Shown: in pieces, positions 9,390-18,046 of the stretch
Layout: every line of letters starts with the position of its first letter
Position numbering within the stretch: the first letter of the stretch is position 1
NCBI RefSeq assembly: GCF_900019265.1
Contig: NZ_CYGX02000008.1
Coordinates: 61,381-125,380, forward strand
Length of the DNA: 64,000 nt
DNA from: Paraburkholderia ribeironis
GTDB taxonomy: Bacteria > Pseudomonadota > Gammaproteobacteria > Burkholderiales > Burkholderiaceae
Reading direction: 5' to 3'
Notes under the pieces: model-generated
Seen by the model: the letters and a program-made list of their open reading frames with translations, nothing else
Databases searched by the model: none
What the model was told of the DNA's origin: nothing
Made by a program: the position numbers and the translations under genes

Positions 9390-10121
9390 TTACGCACGGG
9401 TGATAAAAAAGACATCCTGATGATTGTCCCAGCCGCCGGGACGATATTCGAGGATGGTCAAGCCATTGTCGTTGCAAAGGTCGCCGACCCAATTGTGCGG
9501 AATCAGCGCAATCCCATAGCTGTCTCCGATGTAATCGACCGTCTTCGCCTCAAGCGAGTGGTCGGGCAAGTAGTTGACGAAGCCAAACTGGCCCGCATCG
9601 TAACTGCTCAGCAAATGGGCGCGTGCAGTCTCACCGATCTGATAGCAGTCCGCCGTCTCCAGAATCTCGCGCGAACGGGCACCATGTGTGGTAACGACCG
9701 CGACGCCGCCAGGTTTCAATTTTTTGAAAAAATGCCTCATGACCGTACGGGCATTGTGCCCGGACAGGTGAGTGATCAGTGAGCCGAGCGCGGCGACTTC
9801 GAAAAACGAATCGGGGACATTCTGGAACTCATAGACCGGATCGACAATGGAGTAGCCTGTAACGCCGAATGTCGCCACGCAGAATTCGACGGCCGGCACC
9901 ATGATGTCGGCCACGTGTACCTTTTGCGGATCGAATCGAGCGGCGAGGTGACGTGTGACCCGTCCGTAACCGCATGGCAGTTCGAGCACGTTTGGTGAAT
10001 CGGCTTGTGCAAGTTTGGCCGCATAGGAAACGAACTCCGCCATCTGGGTTCCGACGGATGCGTAGTGCTCGGTGGACCCATGAAACATGTCGTCGTGTGG
10101 GTGGATGAGTGCTGACTGCAT
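9390..10121 (-). CDS. Class I SAM-dependent methyltransferase
   Basis: ATG at 10121 has AAGAGGT just upstream and is preferred to a TTG at 10136, giving 243 residues. VLELPCGYGRVTRHLAARF is the SAM-binding motif I, VHVADIMV follows as motif II, and GGVAVVTTHG is motif post-II. It is unrelated in detail to the two paralogous methyltransferases downstream and looks like a generic methyltransferase domain. It sits in the same direction as the glycan operon with about 97 bases before the next gene. The acceptor is unknown; a sugar hydroxyl or carboxyl is likely from context. Confidence 0.7.
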   Translation of the reverse strand: MQSALIHPHDDMFHGSTEHYASVGTQMAEFVSYAAKLAQADSPNVLELPCGYGRVTRHLAARFDPQKVHVADIMVPAVEFCVATFGVTGYSIVDPVYEFQNVPDSFFEVAALGSLITHLSGHNARTVMRHFFKKLKPGGVAVVTTHGARSREILETADCYQIGETARAHLLSSYDAGQFGFVNYLPDHSLEAKTVDYIGDSYGIALIPHNWVGDLCNDNGLTILEYRPGGWDNHQDVFFITRA

Positions 10122-10285
10122 GGTACCTCTTTTCAACCGTAGTTAGAGCCCTTGTGGGACGTCTGGAGCGCACGGAGAGACAGATCGCCTGGCAGCGGAG
10201 CGGCGCCGGACACGCACAGTGCATGTACTGCTTCTACCGAAGAAAGCTCTTACTTGATCGCCCTCGGCAGGATGGCTGGTTCTGA

Positions 10286-11164
10286 TTATGATTGATGAAC
10301 TGGCTGTCCGGTATGAGGATGCGGCCGCGTCGCATAGAAATCAAAAAAATGCTTTTGCCACAATGCGCAGACCAGATCCATCTGATCGACTAGCGCAGCA
10401 TCGAACACGGTCGACGCGTCCGCTTCATCGATCTTCGCCCGCATGCGGTCGAGCAGCAGCTTTTCATAGTCATTGATGCAATAGTCGTGGACCTCTTGCG
10501 CACCGAATGCATAGGCCGAGCAGGGCAGTTCGGGATGCAGGGAGATATAGGTGCTGAACAACCGTTCGACAATAAAGGGCAAAAACGGCGCCGGGTCCGT
10601 ATGCATCGTATCCGTCATGACGGCTAGCGCCGCATCGTGCGATGGGTTCGCTTCGAGAAAGTCGGCAATTGGAAGCAGCGTGCGGCCGACGTACTCGTCC
10701 CAGAACCGTTGCGAGCCCACCCAGAAGTTGCAGTATGCCAACGATTTCGGACCATGCCGTGGCGTATCGCGAATCGTCACACTCACGCCGCTCGCATCCA
10801 GCAGTGCCTGAGCCGCTTGCATCAAGCCGGGATGTGCGTGTTCACCCTGCATCCAGACGTTGTACGACCAGTACGCGAGTTGAGGAAAAGGATTGATGAA
10901 GCAGATATCGGAGTCTGAATGGCGTTGCACGAAATCGAGGAACGCGGCACCGGAGATCTTCGACTTGAGCGTGAATTTCGGGGAAAAGAGTCCGGTGAAA
11001 TCGTGCCGAAGATGATCACCGTTGCGGTACATGTCGATCAGGATCTTGAATTCGCGCCACTCGGGGCGCGAATTATCGGCTCGCACGAGGGGTAAAAATT
11101 CCGCGCAGTTCAGCGTCTGATCCGGCGAGTAGATCGGCTCGAATACCGCGACGGTTTTGCTCAT
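10286..11164 (-). CDS. Uncharacterised glycan-operon protein
   Basis: I do not recognise this 292-residue protein. The start at 11164 is chosen because it overlaps the upstream stop in ATGA. There is no signal peptide and no convincing membrane segment. The sequence is rich in aromatic residues and His, with a segment around INPFPQLAYWSYNVWMQGEHAHPG and a HDYCINDYEKLLLDRM helix. There is no visible GT-A DxD or GT-B EX7E motif. Translational coupling to the histidine phosphatase gene and the surrounding glycosyltransferases suggest a cytoplasmic role in glycan assembly, possibly a divergent transferase. A 164-bp gap downstream separates it from the methyltransferase. Confidence 0.6.
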   Translation of the reverse strand: MSKTVAVFEPIYSPDQTLNCAEFLPLVRADNSRPEWREFKILIDMYRNGDHLRHDFTGLFSPKFTLKSKISGAAFLDFVQRHSDSDICFINPFPQLAYWSYNVWMQGEHAHPGLMQAAQALLDASGVSVTIRDTPRHGPKSLAYCNFWVGSQRFWDEYVGRTLLPIADFLEANPSHDAALAVMTDTMHTDPAPFLPFIVERLFSTYISLHPELPCSAYAFGAQEVHDYCINDYEKLLLDRMRAKIDEADASTVFDAALVDQMDLVCALWQKHFFDFYATRPHPHTGQPVHQS

Positions 11165-11754
11165 ACGTGACCTGCACGTTCGAGGCAGTAGCGGTTCAGG
11201 TCCGCGCGCCATTTCAGATAGGTAAACGATGCATTCGGCACGGTGAAGCTGGGATAGTGCGTCTCGATCGGCACTCCGAGCAGATGCTGCAGCACCACGC
11301 TGATGGGGCCACCATGGGCGACCGCAACCATCAGGCCGGCGTTCTGGACCTGTGGCTTGACTTCCGAATCAACCCACGCTTGCACTCGCTCGGCCATATC
11401 CAGATGCGATTCGCCCTGTTCGTAGCGGTTCCGGATGTTCTTGTTGAAATCCGGATAGGCTTGATTGAAATCCGCCTCGAGCCACGATCCGTATATGCCG
11501 GGATGGGTTTCTGCAAGCCTCGCGTCGAATACCATCGGCCGCGACTCGCCGAAAAGCAGTTCGGCGGTTTGACGCGCGCGAGTCCACGGGCTGCAGTAAA
11601 TCTGCGACGGCTGAAAGGCAAAGCGTTCGAGCGTCGCGGCGAGATTGACCGATTGGGCTTTGCCAAGTTCGGTGAGTCCGTCTTTGTCCGTCGAAATCAG
11701 CAATCCTTTGGCGTTGGCGACGGATTGGCCGTGTCTGATCAGTAAGAGATCCAT
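11161..11754 (-). CDS. Histidine phosphatase family protein (phosphoglycerate mutase-like)
   Basis: The 197-residue protein starts LLLIRHGQSVAN, the catalytic RHG signature of the branch 1 histidine phosphatase superfamily. CSPWTRARQTAE and a later VAVAHGGPI supply the second arginine and the second catalytic histidine. Family members remove phosphate from sugars, nucleotides or cofactors. Embedded in a glycosyltransferase operon and coupled by ATGA to the unknown gene downstream, it probably dephosphorylates a sugar intermediate, as GmhB-like steps do. A housekeeping phosphoglycerate mutase is unlikely given the location and small size. Confidence 0.75.
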   Translation of the reverse strand: MDLLLIRHGQSVANAKGLLISTDKDGLTELGKAQSVNLAATLERFAFQPSQIYCSPWTRARQTAELLFGESRPMVFDARLAETHPGIYGSWLEADFNQAYPDFNKNIRNRYEQGESHLDMAERVQAWVDSEVKPQVQNAGLMVAVAHGGPISVVLQHLLGVPIETHYPSFTVPNASFTYLKWRADLNRYCLERAGHV

Positions 11755-11768
11755 AGGGCGTATTCCAA

Positions 11769-12824
11769 TTAAGCTGGGTTCTCGTCGGTCACGAGTTCCA
11801 GAAAAGTCTTCGCTGGTCCGGCGAGGCCGAACCGCTCATGCGTATCCACGTAAGCCTTGAGTCGCATCGAATCACGCAGTTGCCGGTCCTGATACAACGC
11901 TTCCATCGCGCTGGCCCATTCTTCCCCCGTGTTGTTCACGAGCAAGCCGGTGTCGCCGTGCGAGACCGCCTCTTCGTAGACGGGCGAGCGCGAGTAGATT
12001 CCCGGAATACCCAGGCTGCCGTAGTCGATGTACTTGATGCACGATTTGCAGCTATTGAAGAAGAGCGTGCCGGGATCCTCGCGACCGCCCAGCGGGACGA
12101 TCGAGAACAGATAGCCGGCGTCGCGAATGGCCGCCTTGTACGCTGCGTTTTCCAGAAAGCCCTTGGAAACAAGTCGCGGAATGCGCGACATCTCGGGGAA
12201 CCCGTCGCCCCAGAACTCGAAAGTGACATCGGGATGGCGTTCCAGGAATTCGACGACGACCTTGAAAAACTCTTTCCTGAACTGGACGAGCTTGATGCCG
12301 TCCGTGTTGGAAAACAGGATTTTGGGCGGATTCGTTTCGTGCCACGTCGAAGGGTCGGACGGTAGCGCGTGATGATCGAACCCATTCGGGATGACGACGA
12401 CCGATGGCCTGATCTTGCGCAGCTTGTCTCGCAGGGCCTCGTTCGAGACCGTGGCAATCGACGCCTGGCGGATCAGCCAGGTGATGTTGGCCAGCAAGTC
12501 ATCGTTCAGATCGGTGACGCTGTACATCGGCAAATCGATGATCCAGTCGTCCATATCGTAGATGGTGCGCAGACCGAGGTCGTTGGCCATGCGCATGACA
12601 TCGGTTGCGCGATTCGAACTGTGCTTGTTGAACAGCACGGCATCGAACCGGCGCAACTGCCCGACGGTGACCTCGCTTTCAACGATCTCTTCCCATTCGA
12701 GCATGCCGTTGTGGGCCATATAGCCCAGTAACGGGCCAAAGCGCGCGGCAATCGAGCGCGACATCAATCTGTCGTGCGATAGCGAGATTCGCTGAACCAC
12801 CAATAAGCGCGGAATCTTCGGCAT
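11769..12824 (-). CDS. Glycosyltransferase, GT-B fold with YDMDDW motif
   Basis: ATG at 12824 lies one base after the stop of the upstream gene, which favours this start over the in-frame codon at 12899 and gives 351 residues. The N-terminal half ends in IYDMDDWIIDLP at about residues 88-99, a motif seen in one group of polysaccharide-cluster family 4-like transferases. The second half has IYSRSPVYEEAVSHGDTGLLVNN, the usual end of a GT-B nucleotide-sugar domain. The canonical EX7E is not obvious. It is the fourth gene in the minus-strand glycosyltransferase chain. The donor sugar cannot be assigned. Confidence 0.7.
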   Translation of the reverse strand: MPKIPRLLVVQRISLSHDRLMSRSIAARFGPLLGYMAHNGMLEWEEIVESEVTVGQLRRFDAVLFNKHSSNRATDVMRMANDLGLRTIYDMDDWIIDLPMYSVTDLNDDLLANITWLIRQASIATVSNEALRDKLRKIRPSVVVIPNGFDHHALPSDPSTWHETNPPKILFSNTDGIKLVQFRKEFFKVVVEFLERHPDVTFEFWGDGFPEMSRIPRLVSKGFLENAAYKAAIRDAGYLFSIVPLGGREDPGTLFFNSCKSCIKYIDYGSLGIPGIYSRSPVYEEAVSHGDTGLLVNNTGEEWASAMEALYQDRQLRDSMRLKAYVDTHERFGLAGPAKTFLELVTDENPA

Positions 12825-12825
12825 T

Positions 12826-13809
12826 TCAGATACTTTCCCGTGCGAGCAGCGCAGCGATTTGCGGACCGATGATGGATGCGGAGTGATGGGCCATCGCACG
12901 GTCGTAAGTTGCAGCTACCTTGGCGTGCCGGTCGGTGTCGTTGATCGCGCCCGCGATCGCCGAAGCTATCGAGTCCACCGAGTCCGGCGACGCGTACCAG
13001 ACACCGTTTTCAAAGTGCTCGCGCTGCCAGGGGCCGTCGGACATCACCAGAGGTTTCTGCATGATGGCGCCTTCCAGGCTAGATCGGCCAGGCGGATCGA
13101 TGCTCGGTTCCGCAATCACGCTGCAATTGGCGATGATCGAGCGGAGCAGGGCACTGCAAGGCTGGATGAACGGCAGGAAGGTGATTCCGGAATGAGCCTC
13201 CGCGACGCATTGCCGATAGTAGTCGTCGTCGCGGGCTCCACCCACGAACAGGGCGTCCAGCTTGAGTTGATTCAGCGCGCGGATGGTCTGCAACTGATTT
13301 TTGATGGGTTCGATCAACCCCAGGCATAGTGCGAAGTCCGTAGCGTTGGAAACCGTCGACAGCAGATCTTTGTCGGGTTGCGCGAGAAAGCGGTTCGACA
13401 CGCAGGTGGGCAGGATTTCGATTTTCTCCGCCGGCACCCGGATGTATTGCGTGAAGTTGTCGAGTTCCGCCTGAGACTTGAATAGCAGCTTGTGCGCAAT
13501 CCGCGTAATTTCCTCGACGCGCTCGACCTCGCTGGCCGGAATGGGGCCGAGCCACCAGACGTTCGGCCAGAGGAAGATGCGCTTGTTTCTGACTGCTGCT
13601 TCGCGCAGGATCGCGTGGCTGTCGGCGTGCACGGAGAAATGAATCACGCCGTCGTAGAAGCTCAGCGGGCGGCTGCCGATGCCATAGATGTCGATGTGGA
13701 CGCCGGAAGCCTTGAGTATTTCCGCCACCTGGACGAGTTCCGATTCGCCGCCTCCGCTAACGGTGAAAGCGGTGCTGTACGTTGTCAGAATGAATTTAAG
13801 GCCGGTCAT
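12826..13809 (-). CDS. Glycosyltransferase, family 4-like
   Basis: The 327-residue protein opens with ILTTYSTAFTVSGGGESELVQVAEIL, the start of a GT-B fold with a glycine-rich acceptor loop, and the same arrangement as the protein encoded at 20207-21178. The C-terminal half has EPSIDPPGRSSLEGAIMQKPLVMSDGPWQREH, occupying the position of the retaining EX7E element though with altered spacing. It overlaps the upstream gene by ATGA and runs to one base before the next start. Both overlaps point to one transcript. The donor and acceptor are not identifiable. Confidence 0.72.
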   Translation of the reverse strand: MTGLKFILTTYSTAFTVSGGGESELVQVAEILKASGVHIDIYGIGSRPLSFYDGVIHFSVHADSHAILREAAVRNKRIFLWPNVWWLGPIPASEVERVEEITRIAHKLLFKSQAELDNFTQYIRVPAEKIEILPTCVSNRFLAQPDKDLLSTVSNATDFALCLGLIEPIKNQLQTIRALNQLKLDALFVGGARDDDYYRQCVAEAHSGITFLPFIQPCSALLRSIIANCSVIAEPSIDPPGRSSLEGAIMQKPLVMSDGPWQREHFENGVWYASPDSVDSIASAIAGAINDTDRHAKVAATYDRAMAHHSASIIGPQIAALLARESI

Positions 13810-14873
13810 GCGTTGCTCCGCTGTGCGTCTGCTTCAACAAGTAAGTCTTGCCACGCAGAATCGCTGGTGCGCTGAAGGATTTCGTTTGCGTGCGCGACAT
13901 ACGCCGAATCGATCCGGTTCCCCGCTGCAGATTTGCTGAGGCGGTTTGCGATCGCCAATGCCCAGACGGAGAGATCGGCTTCGGGCGCGAACACCCAGTC
14001 CGGCAGGCAGAGCTCCTGGGCCGCCGTGCCGCCCCGGACAAAGACCGGCTTACCGAAGTGCATCGCTTCGAGCACGGGCACGCAAAAACCTTCGTGCCGG
14101 CTCATCGCGAGCAGCGCGCTGGTGGCGTCGTAGCAGTCGAACAGATCCGCGTCGTCGAGCGTGCCCTTGAAGTCGACGCGCTCCAGCACGCCTAGCCGCC
14201 GTGCGTGATTGATCAGAAGCTTCTGGTACTCATAGTTCGGTGAGCCGCCGACGATCGTCAGCGTCGCGTCGAGCTCGCGCTGTTTCAACAGCGCGAGGAT
14301 GTCGATTCCGTCCTCGATGCGCTTGTGCGGCACGACGCGGCCCACCATCAGCAGATTGGGCTCGCGTGAACTGGCGCCCGCCGCAGCCGCTTCGCGCTGG
14401 AAGACCGGCATGTCGGCAAACACCGGTGGAATGACTTTCACCGCCGCGACATCGAGCATGCCGGCAAGGCTTGCCGCGGTGCTGTGCGAATTGGCCACCA
14501 CGACATCGAATCCGGCGAGCAGGGGCAATTGCGCGAGGGCCAATTCGCACAAGCGTGCAGTCGGCGGTTCGAGTTCGCGCAGCAGCTGCGGATCGGTCAC
14601 GCCATGGAAGTAGCAGATCTTTCTGCAGTTCAGTGCGAGCAGCCGTTCGAGATAGGGATCGAAGATCGAATAGCTCAGCAGCACCACGTCGTCTTCAGCC
14701 ACGGTGGCGAACAACTCTTCAAGCGGTCGAACACCGGACATGCCCACGTCGTAGAACTGCGCGTAGAGTTCCGCGGCAAGGCCCAGCCGCGAGGCCGCTC
14801 GGGCGATGCCCAGGCAGTGGTTGCCCACCGCGTCGCCAGAGAAAATATCCGGAGCACACACGCGCAGCGTCAT
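13806..14873 (-). CDS. Family 4 glycosyltransferase
   Basis: ATG at 14873 overlaps the upstream stop in ATGA, giving 355 residues; an in-frame upstream extension to 14972 lies inside the repeat-fusion gene and is unlikely. The protein begins LRVCAPDIFSGDAVGNHCLG, and LMVGRVVPHKRIEDGIDIL introduces the donor domain. EGFCVPVLEAMHFGKPVFV gives the EX7E motif typical of retaining GT4 enzymes, with a following GGTAAQEL loop. It follows directly from the 1058-residue repeat-glycosyltransferase gene and probably adds an adjacent sugar in the same chain. Confidence 0.8.
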   Translation of the reverse strand: MTLRVCAPDIFSGDAVGNHCLGIARAASRLGLAAELYAQFYDVGMSGVRPLEELFATVAEDDVVLLSYSIFDPYLERLLALNCRKICYFHGVTDPQLLRELEPPTARLCELALAQLPLLAGFDVVVANSHSTAASLAGMLDVAAVKVIPPVFADMPVFQREAAAAGASSREPNLLMVGRVVPHKRIEDGIDILALLKQRELDATLTIVGGSPNYEYQKLLINHARRLGVLERVDFKGTLDDADLFDCYDATSALLAMSRHEGFCVPVLEAMHFGKPVFVRGGTAAQELCLPDWVFAPEADLSVWALAIANRLSKSAAGNRIDSAYVAHANEILQRTSDSAWQDLLVEADAQRSNA

Positions 14874-17800
14874 TTGCCCTTTACCTCCGCAAGCCTCCGC
14901 GCGTACGCGCGCGCGACCGCTTCGACCGAATAGTCTCGAACAATGCGTTGCTGGCCCGCCTTCGCGATGCACTCGCGTAGCGCGACGTCGTCGATCACGC
15001 GCCTGAGTTGTTCAGCCGCGATCGAAACGTCCGGGTCGCACCAGTACTGGCCCTCGGAGAACAGATAGTCGCCAGCACGCAGCGGGATGAGATCCCCGTC
15101 CACCAGGAAGGCCGTATCGGGTTCGCAGAAGTCGACGTTGCCCGAGAAATTGGTCACGACGACCGGCTGACCCAACGCCATCGCTTCGGCAATCACGCGT
15201 CCGAACCCTTCGCTACGATGGAGCGAGATGTAGCTGTCGCAGCAGGCCATGAAGTCGATTGAGTCCTGGCGGCTCAGACGTTCCGACACGATGTGAATGC
15301 GGCTATCGCCGGCGGTGGTATCGCACACGGCGCGCCATACCGGATCGTCGTCGCGCACGTTCATCGCCTTGATGACGAGCCCGACGCCCGGCGAGGTCTC
15401 ACCGAAGGCCTGCCGGAATGCCTGCACACCGGCGAGGGGATTCTTGCGGCTAAGCCACGAATTGCCGTCGAACATCAGATAGAACAGGAACTCGTTGGCC
15501 GGCAGGTTGAAGCGTGCGCGATCAGGATGCACCGGCGCGGGCACTTCGACCGCCATCGGCATGCGATAGACCGGCGTGTCGCCCAGCCGGCTGTAAACGC
15601 TCTGGACGAATTTGCTTTGCGCCCAGATCTCGTCGACCATCTGATGGACCTTGCCGAACGCGCTGGGCCAGTGAGGCAGCTCCCACGGCCACGCGCCGAT
15701 CTTGTGCGTGGGCGCGTCGATCAGCTTGCGGCCGCCTTCCAGCGCGAGGCGCACCATCTCCGGCGCCGGCAGGCAAATCAGGCTGATGCCGTACTTGAGC
15801 TCGTCGCTCAGCAGGTGATCGACCGACGTGTCCAGCTTTGCCGGCCCGGACATCGGCGCATTAACGAGGACGACCGGTGTCGACGTCAGTTGGAGAACGC
15901 GCGCGGCCATCCGTGCATCTTCGCCGAGGCCCAACACCCCTTGCGGAAAGCCCACGATGTTCACCCCGAAACCATATCCGTGTTCGACACGGGCGTAGTA
16001 ACGCGGCGGTTCGTCTGACTTCGCACCAGCGGGGGTTTCCCCGCGATGGACCTTCAGCGAGCCCAGCAGCGGATACTCGTGACCGCCGAATTCATTCCAC
16101 CAATGCACCAGCTGTTCGCGGCCCGCGTCGGTGCGGATGTCAAAGGCGGCCCGCAGGTCCGGGCGCTCGTTGGCGATCATCTCCAGGAAACGAGCGACCG
16201 GCGACGCACCGGCCGCCTGCTCGTCGCCCATACGAGCCAGCGCATCGGCCAGACCTCTCGCGGACCACTTGATCGCGTGGTACTCGTTTTGACCGCTCTG
16301 ATTCCACCATGACAGGTAGTTCAGGCGAGCGCCGAAGCTGTCGAGGTTGAACGCGGTTTGCAAGTCGGGGCGTTCGTTGTGGATCAGGCTCAGAAATCTC
16401 GGGATAAGCGGCAACGCGCAATGTTCGCCCGGTTCCATCTCGAACAGTTCCGCCGGCAAACCTGGTGTGACCCATCGAATCGACGGGTACTGGGACTGTC
16501 CATGCTCTACCCACCACGAAAGAGCGTTAAGGCGGCCGATAAAACTGTCCTCGGCGCAAAAGGCCTGTAGGTCCACCCGCTCGTCGAGGATCGCCCGCAG
16601 GAAGCGCGGCAGGGGCAACCAATCGGGGTGCGCGCCCCAATCCATCTCGAACAATGGGCCGGGCACGCCGGCTGGCACCCACTTGATCGCGAGATACTCG
16701 TCTTTACCGTCGTCGTCCCACCACGTCAGGAAGCTCAGGCGCGCGCCGAAGCTGTCGAGGTTGAATGCCGACTGCAGATCGGGTCGTTCACTCCAGATGA
16801 GACGCAGGAATCGCGGAATGAGTGGCAAAGCGCAATGTTCGCCGGGCTCCATATCGAACAATGCCGCGGGCAATGCCGACGCGTCCCAGAGAATCGCCGG
16901 GTATTGGAACTGTCCATGTTCGACCCACCACGAAAGAGCGTTGAGGCGGCCGATAAAACTGTCGAGATTGCAGGAGCCCTGTAAATCCGGCCGCTCCTGG
17001 AGGATCAGCCGAAGGAATCGCGGCACCGGCAGCCAGTCGGGGTGCGCGCCCCATTCCATCACGAACAGGGGCGCGGGCATGCCGGGCGGTACCCACTTGA
17101 TCGCCCGATACTGGAGTTGTCCGTGTTCCAGCCACCATGAAAGGCAACTGATCCGCCCGGTAAAGCTCAGCAGGTTGAATGCGGTTTGCAGGTCGGGCCG
17201 CTCCTTGATGATCAAGGAGATGAAGCGCGGAATGTCCAGACCTTCGTCGTCGACCGGCTGTTCCGGCTCAAGCATGGCCCTGCCGATCGGCGGGGCCGCC
17301 CACCTGATCCGCGCATACTCGCGGTGGCCGTGCTCTTTCCACCAACTGAGGCAGGCCAACCGGCCGGTGAACGTGTTCAGGTCGAATGCGCTGCGCAGGT
17401 CGGGGCGTTCGGTCGCAATGAGCGCGAGGAAACGCGGAAAGGGCATTGCGTCGGCATCGGCATCGTCGATCGCCTCCACCAGTTTCGGCCACGAGACGGG
17501 CACACTCCACGTCACTCTCGGACAGGCAGCCTGACCATGCGCTTCCCACCAGTCGAGGCAATTCAGATAGCCGGTCAATGTGCCAAGATCGAACGCGCTG
17601 GACAGATCGTTCCGGGTGCCGACTATCATCGTGATCAACCTGGGCAGTTGCAGCCCGGCTTGTTCACACACCGTTTGCGACTCGAGCATCGTCTCGGCGA
17701 GATGCCTCGTATCGAGCACGCTCGGCGCGGTCGAGCCCAGCCAATAGGTGACGGCGCGTGGATGCCGCGCGATCAGCGACTCGTTATCGAGTTGATGCAA

Positions 17801-18046
17801 GTACTCCAGGTCCTCAGGACGAAGGACCCACTCGAAGTCGGGATAAGTTTCCCGCGCCGTCATTTCCCACCAGAAATAGAGCGTCAGCCGGTCATCGAGC
17901 GCCTTCGAATTGAAGCGCGCCAGATCGGCTCTGAACTTCATCAGAAAATAGATCGCGCTCGGCAGGCAAAACAGCTCGCTCGGCGATGGGTGGCGGTACT
18001 CGGCCAGCCACCCGGTCTTGTTCGTTCTCCCCGCCTGATTAACCAA
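14870..18046 (-). CDS. Family 4 glycosyltransferase fused to tandem 69-residue WW repeats
   Basis: This is a 1058-residue two-part protein. Residues about 28-663 hold repeats of the pattern (I/L)PRFLxLIxxERPDLQxAFNLDSFxxRLxxLSWWxxHGxxEYxxIxW. The WW pairs fall at residues 166, 235, 304, 373, 442, 511, 580 and 649, exactly 69 apart; a degenerate copy has WW at 59. Residues about 690-1058 are a GT-B enzyme with VNIVGFPQGVLGLGEDAR, a WLSRKNP donor-domain start and EGFGRVIAEAMALGQPVVV as EX7E. TTG at 18046, overlapping the upstream TAA, is the probable start because the first degenerate repeat precedes the ATG at 17941. The repeat family was not recognised. It may scaffold protein or glycan contacts. 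Confidence 0.8.
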   Translation of the reverse strand: MVNQAGRTNKTGWLAEYRHPSPSELFCLPSAIYFLMKFRADLARFNSKALDDRLTLYFWWEMTARETYPDFEWVLRPEDLEYLHQLDNESLIARHPRAVTYWLGSTAPSVLDTRHLAETMLESQTVCEQAGLQLPRLITMIVGTRNDLSSAFDLGTLTGYLNCLDWWEAHGQAACPRVTWSVPVSWPKLVEAIDDADADAMPFPRFLALIATERPDLRSAFDLNTFTGRLACLSWWKEHGHREYARIRWAAPPIGRAMLEPEQPVDDEGLDIPRFISLIIKERPDLQTAFNLLSFTGRISCLSWWLEHGQLQYRAIKWVPPGMPAPLFVMEWGAHPDWLPVPRFLRLILQERPDLQGSCNLDSFIGRLNALSWWVEHGQFQYPAILWDASALPAALFDMEPGEHCALPLIPRFLRLIWSERPDLQSAFNLDSFGARLSFLTWWDDDGKDEYLAIKWVPAGVPGPLFEMDWGAHPDWLPLPRFLRAILDERVDLQAFCAEDSFIGRLNALSWWVEHGQSQYPSIRWVTPGLPAELFEMEPGEHCALPLIPRFLSLIHNERPDLQTAFNLDSFGARLNYLSWWNQSGQNEYHAIKWSARGLADALARMGDEQAAGASPVARFLEMIANERPDLRAAFDIRTDAGREQLVHWWNEFGGHEYPLLGSLKVHRGETPAGAKSDEPPRYYARVEHGYGFGVNIVGFPQGVLGLGEDARMAARVLQLTSTPVVLVNAPMSGPAKLDTSVDHLLSDELKYGISLICLPAPEMVRLALEGGRKLIDAPTHKIGAWPWELPHWPSAFGKVHQMVDEIWAQSKFVQSVYSRLGDTPVYRMPMAVEVPAPVHPDRARFNLPANEFLFYLMFDGNSWLSRKNPLAGVQAFRQAFGETSPGVGLVIKAMNVRDDDPVWRAVCDTTAGDSRIHIVSERLSRQDSIDFMACCDSYISLHRSEGFGRVIAEAMALGQPVVVTNFSGNVDFCEPDTAFLVDGDLIPLRAGDYLFSEGQYWCDPDVSIAAEQLRRVIDDVALRECIAKAGQQRIVRDYSVEAVARAYARRLAEVKGK
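16117..17572 (-). repeat. Tandem 207-bp coding repeats inside the glycosyltransferase fusion gene
   Basis: Eight units of 207 bp encode the 69-residue repeats. Adjacent pairs are more alike at alternate positions: the repeats with WW at residues 373 and 511 share GAHPDWLP leaders, and those at 442 and 580 share GEHCALPLIPRFL. This suggests a 414-bp two-unit segment was duplicated most recently. DNA near 16500-16560 and 16916-16975 is almost identical over about 55 bases. Confidence 0.8.
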
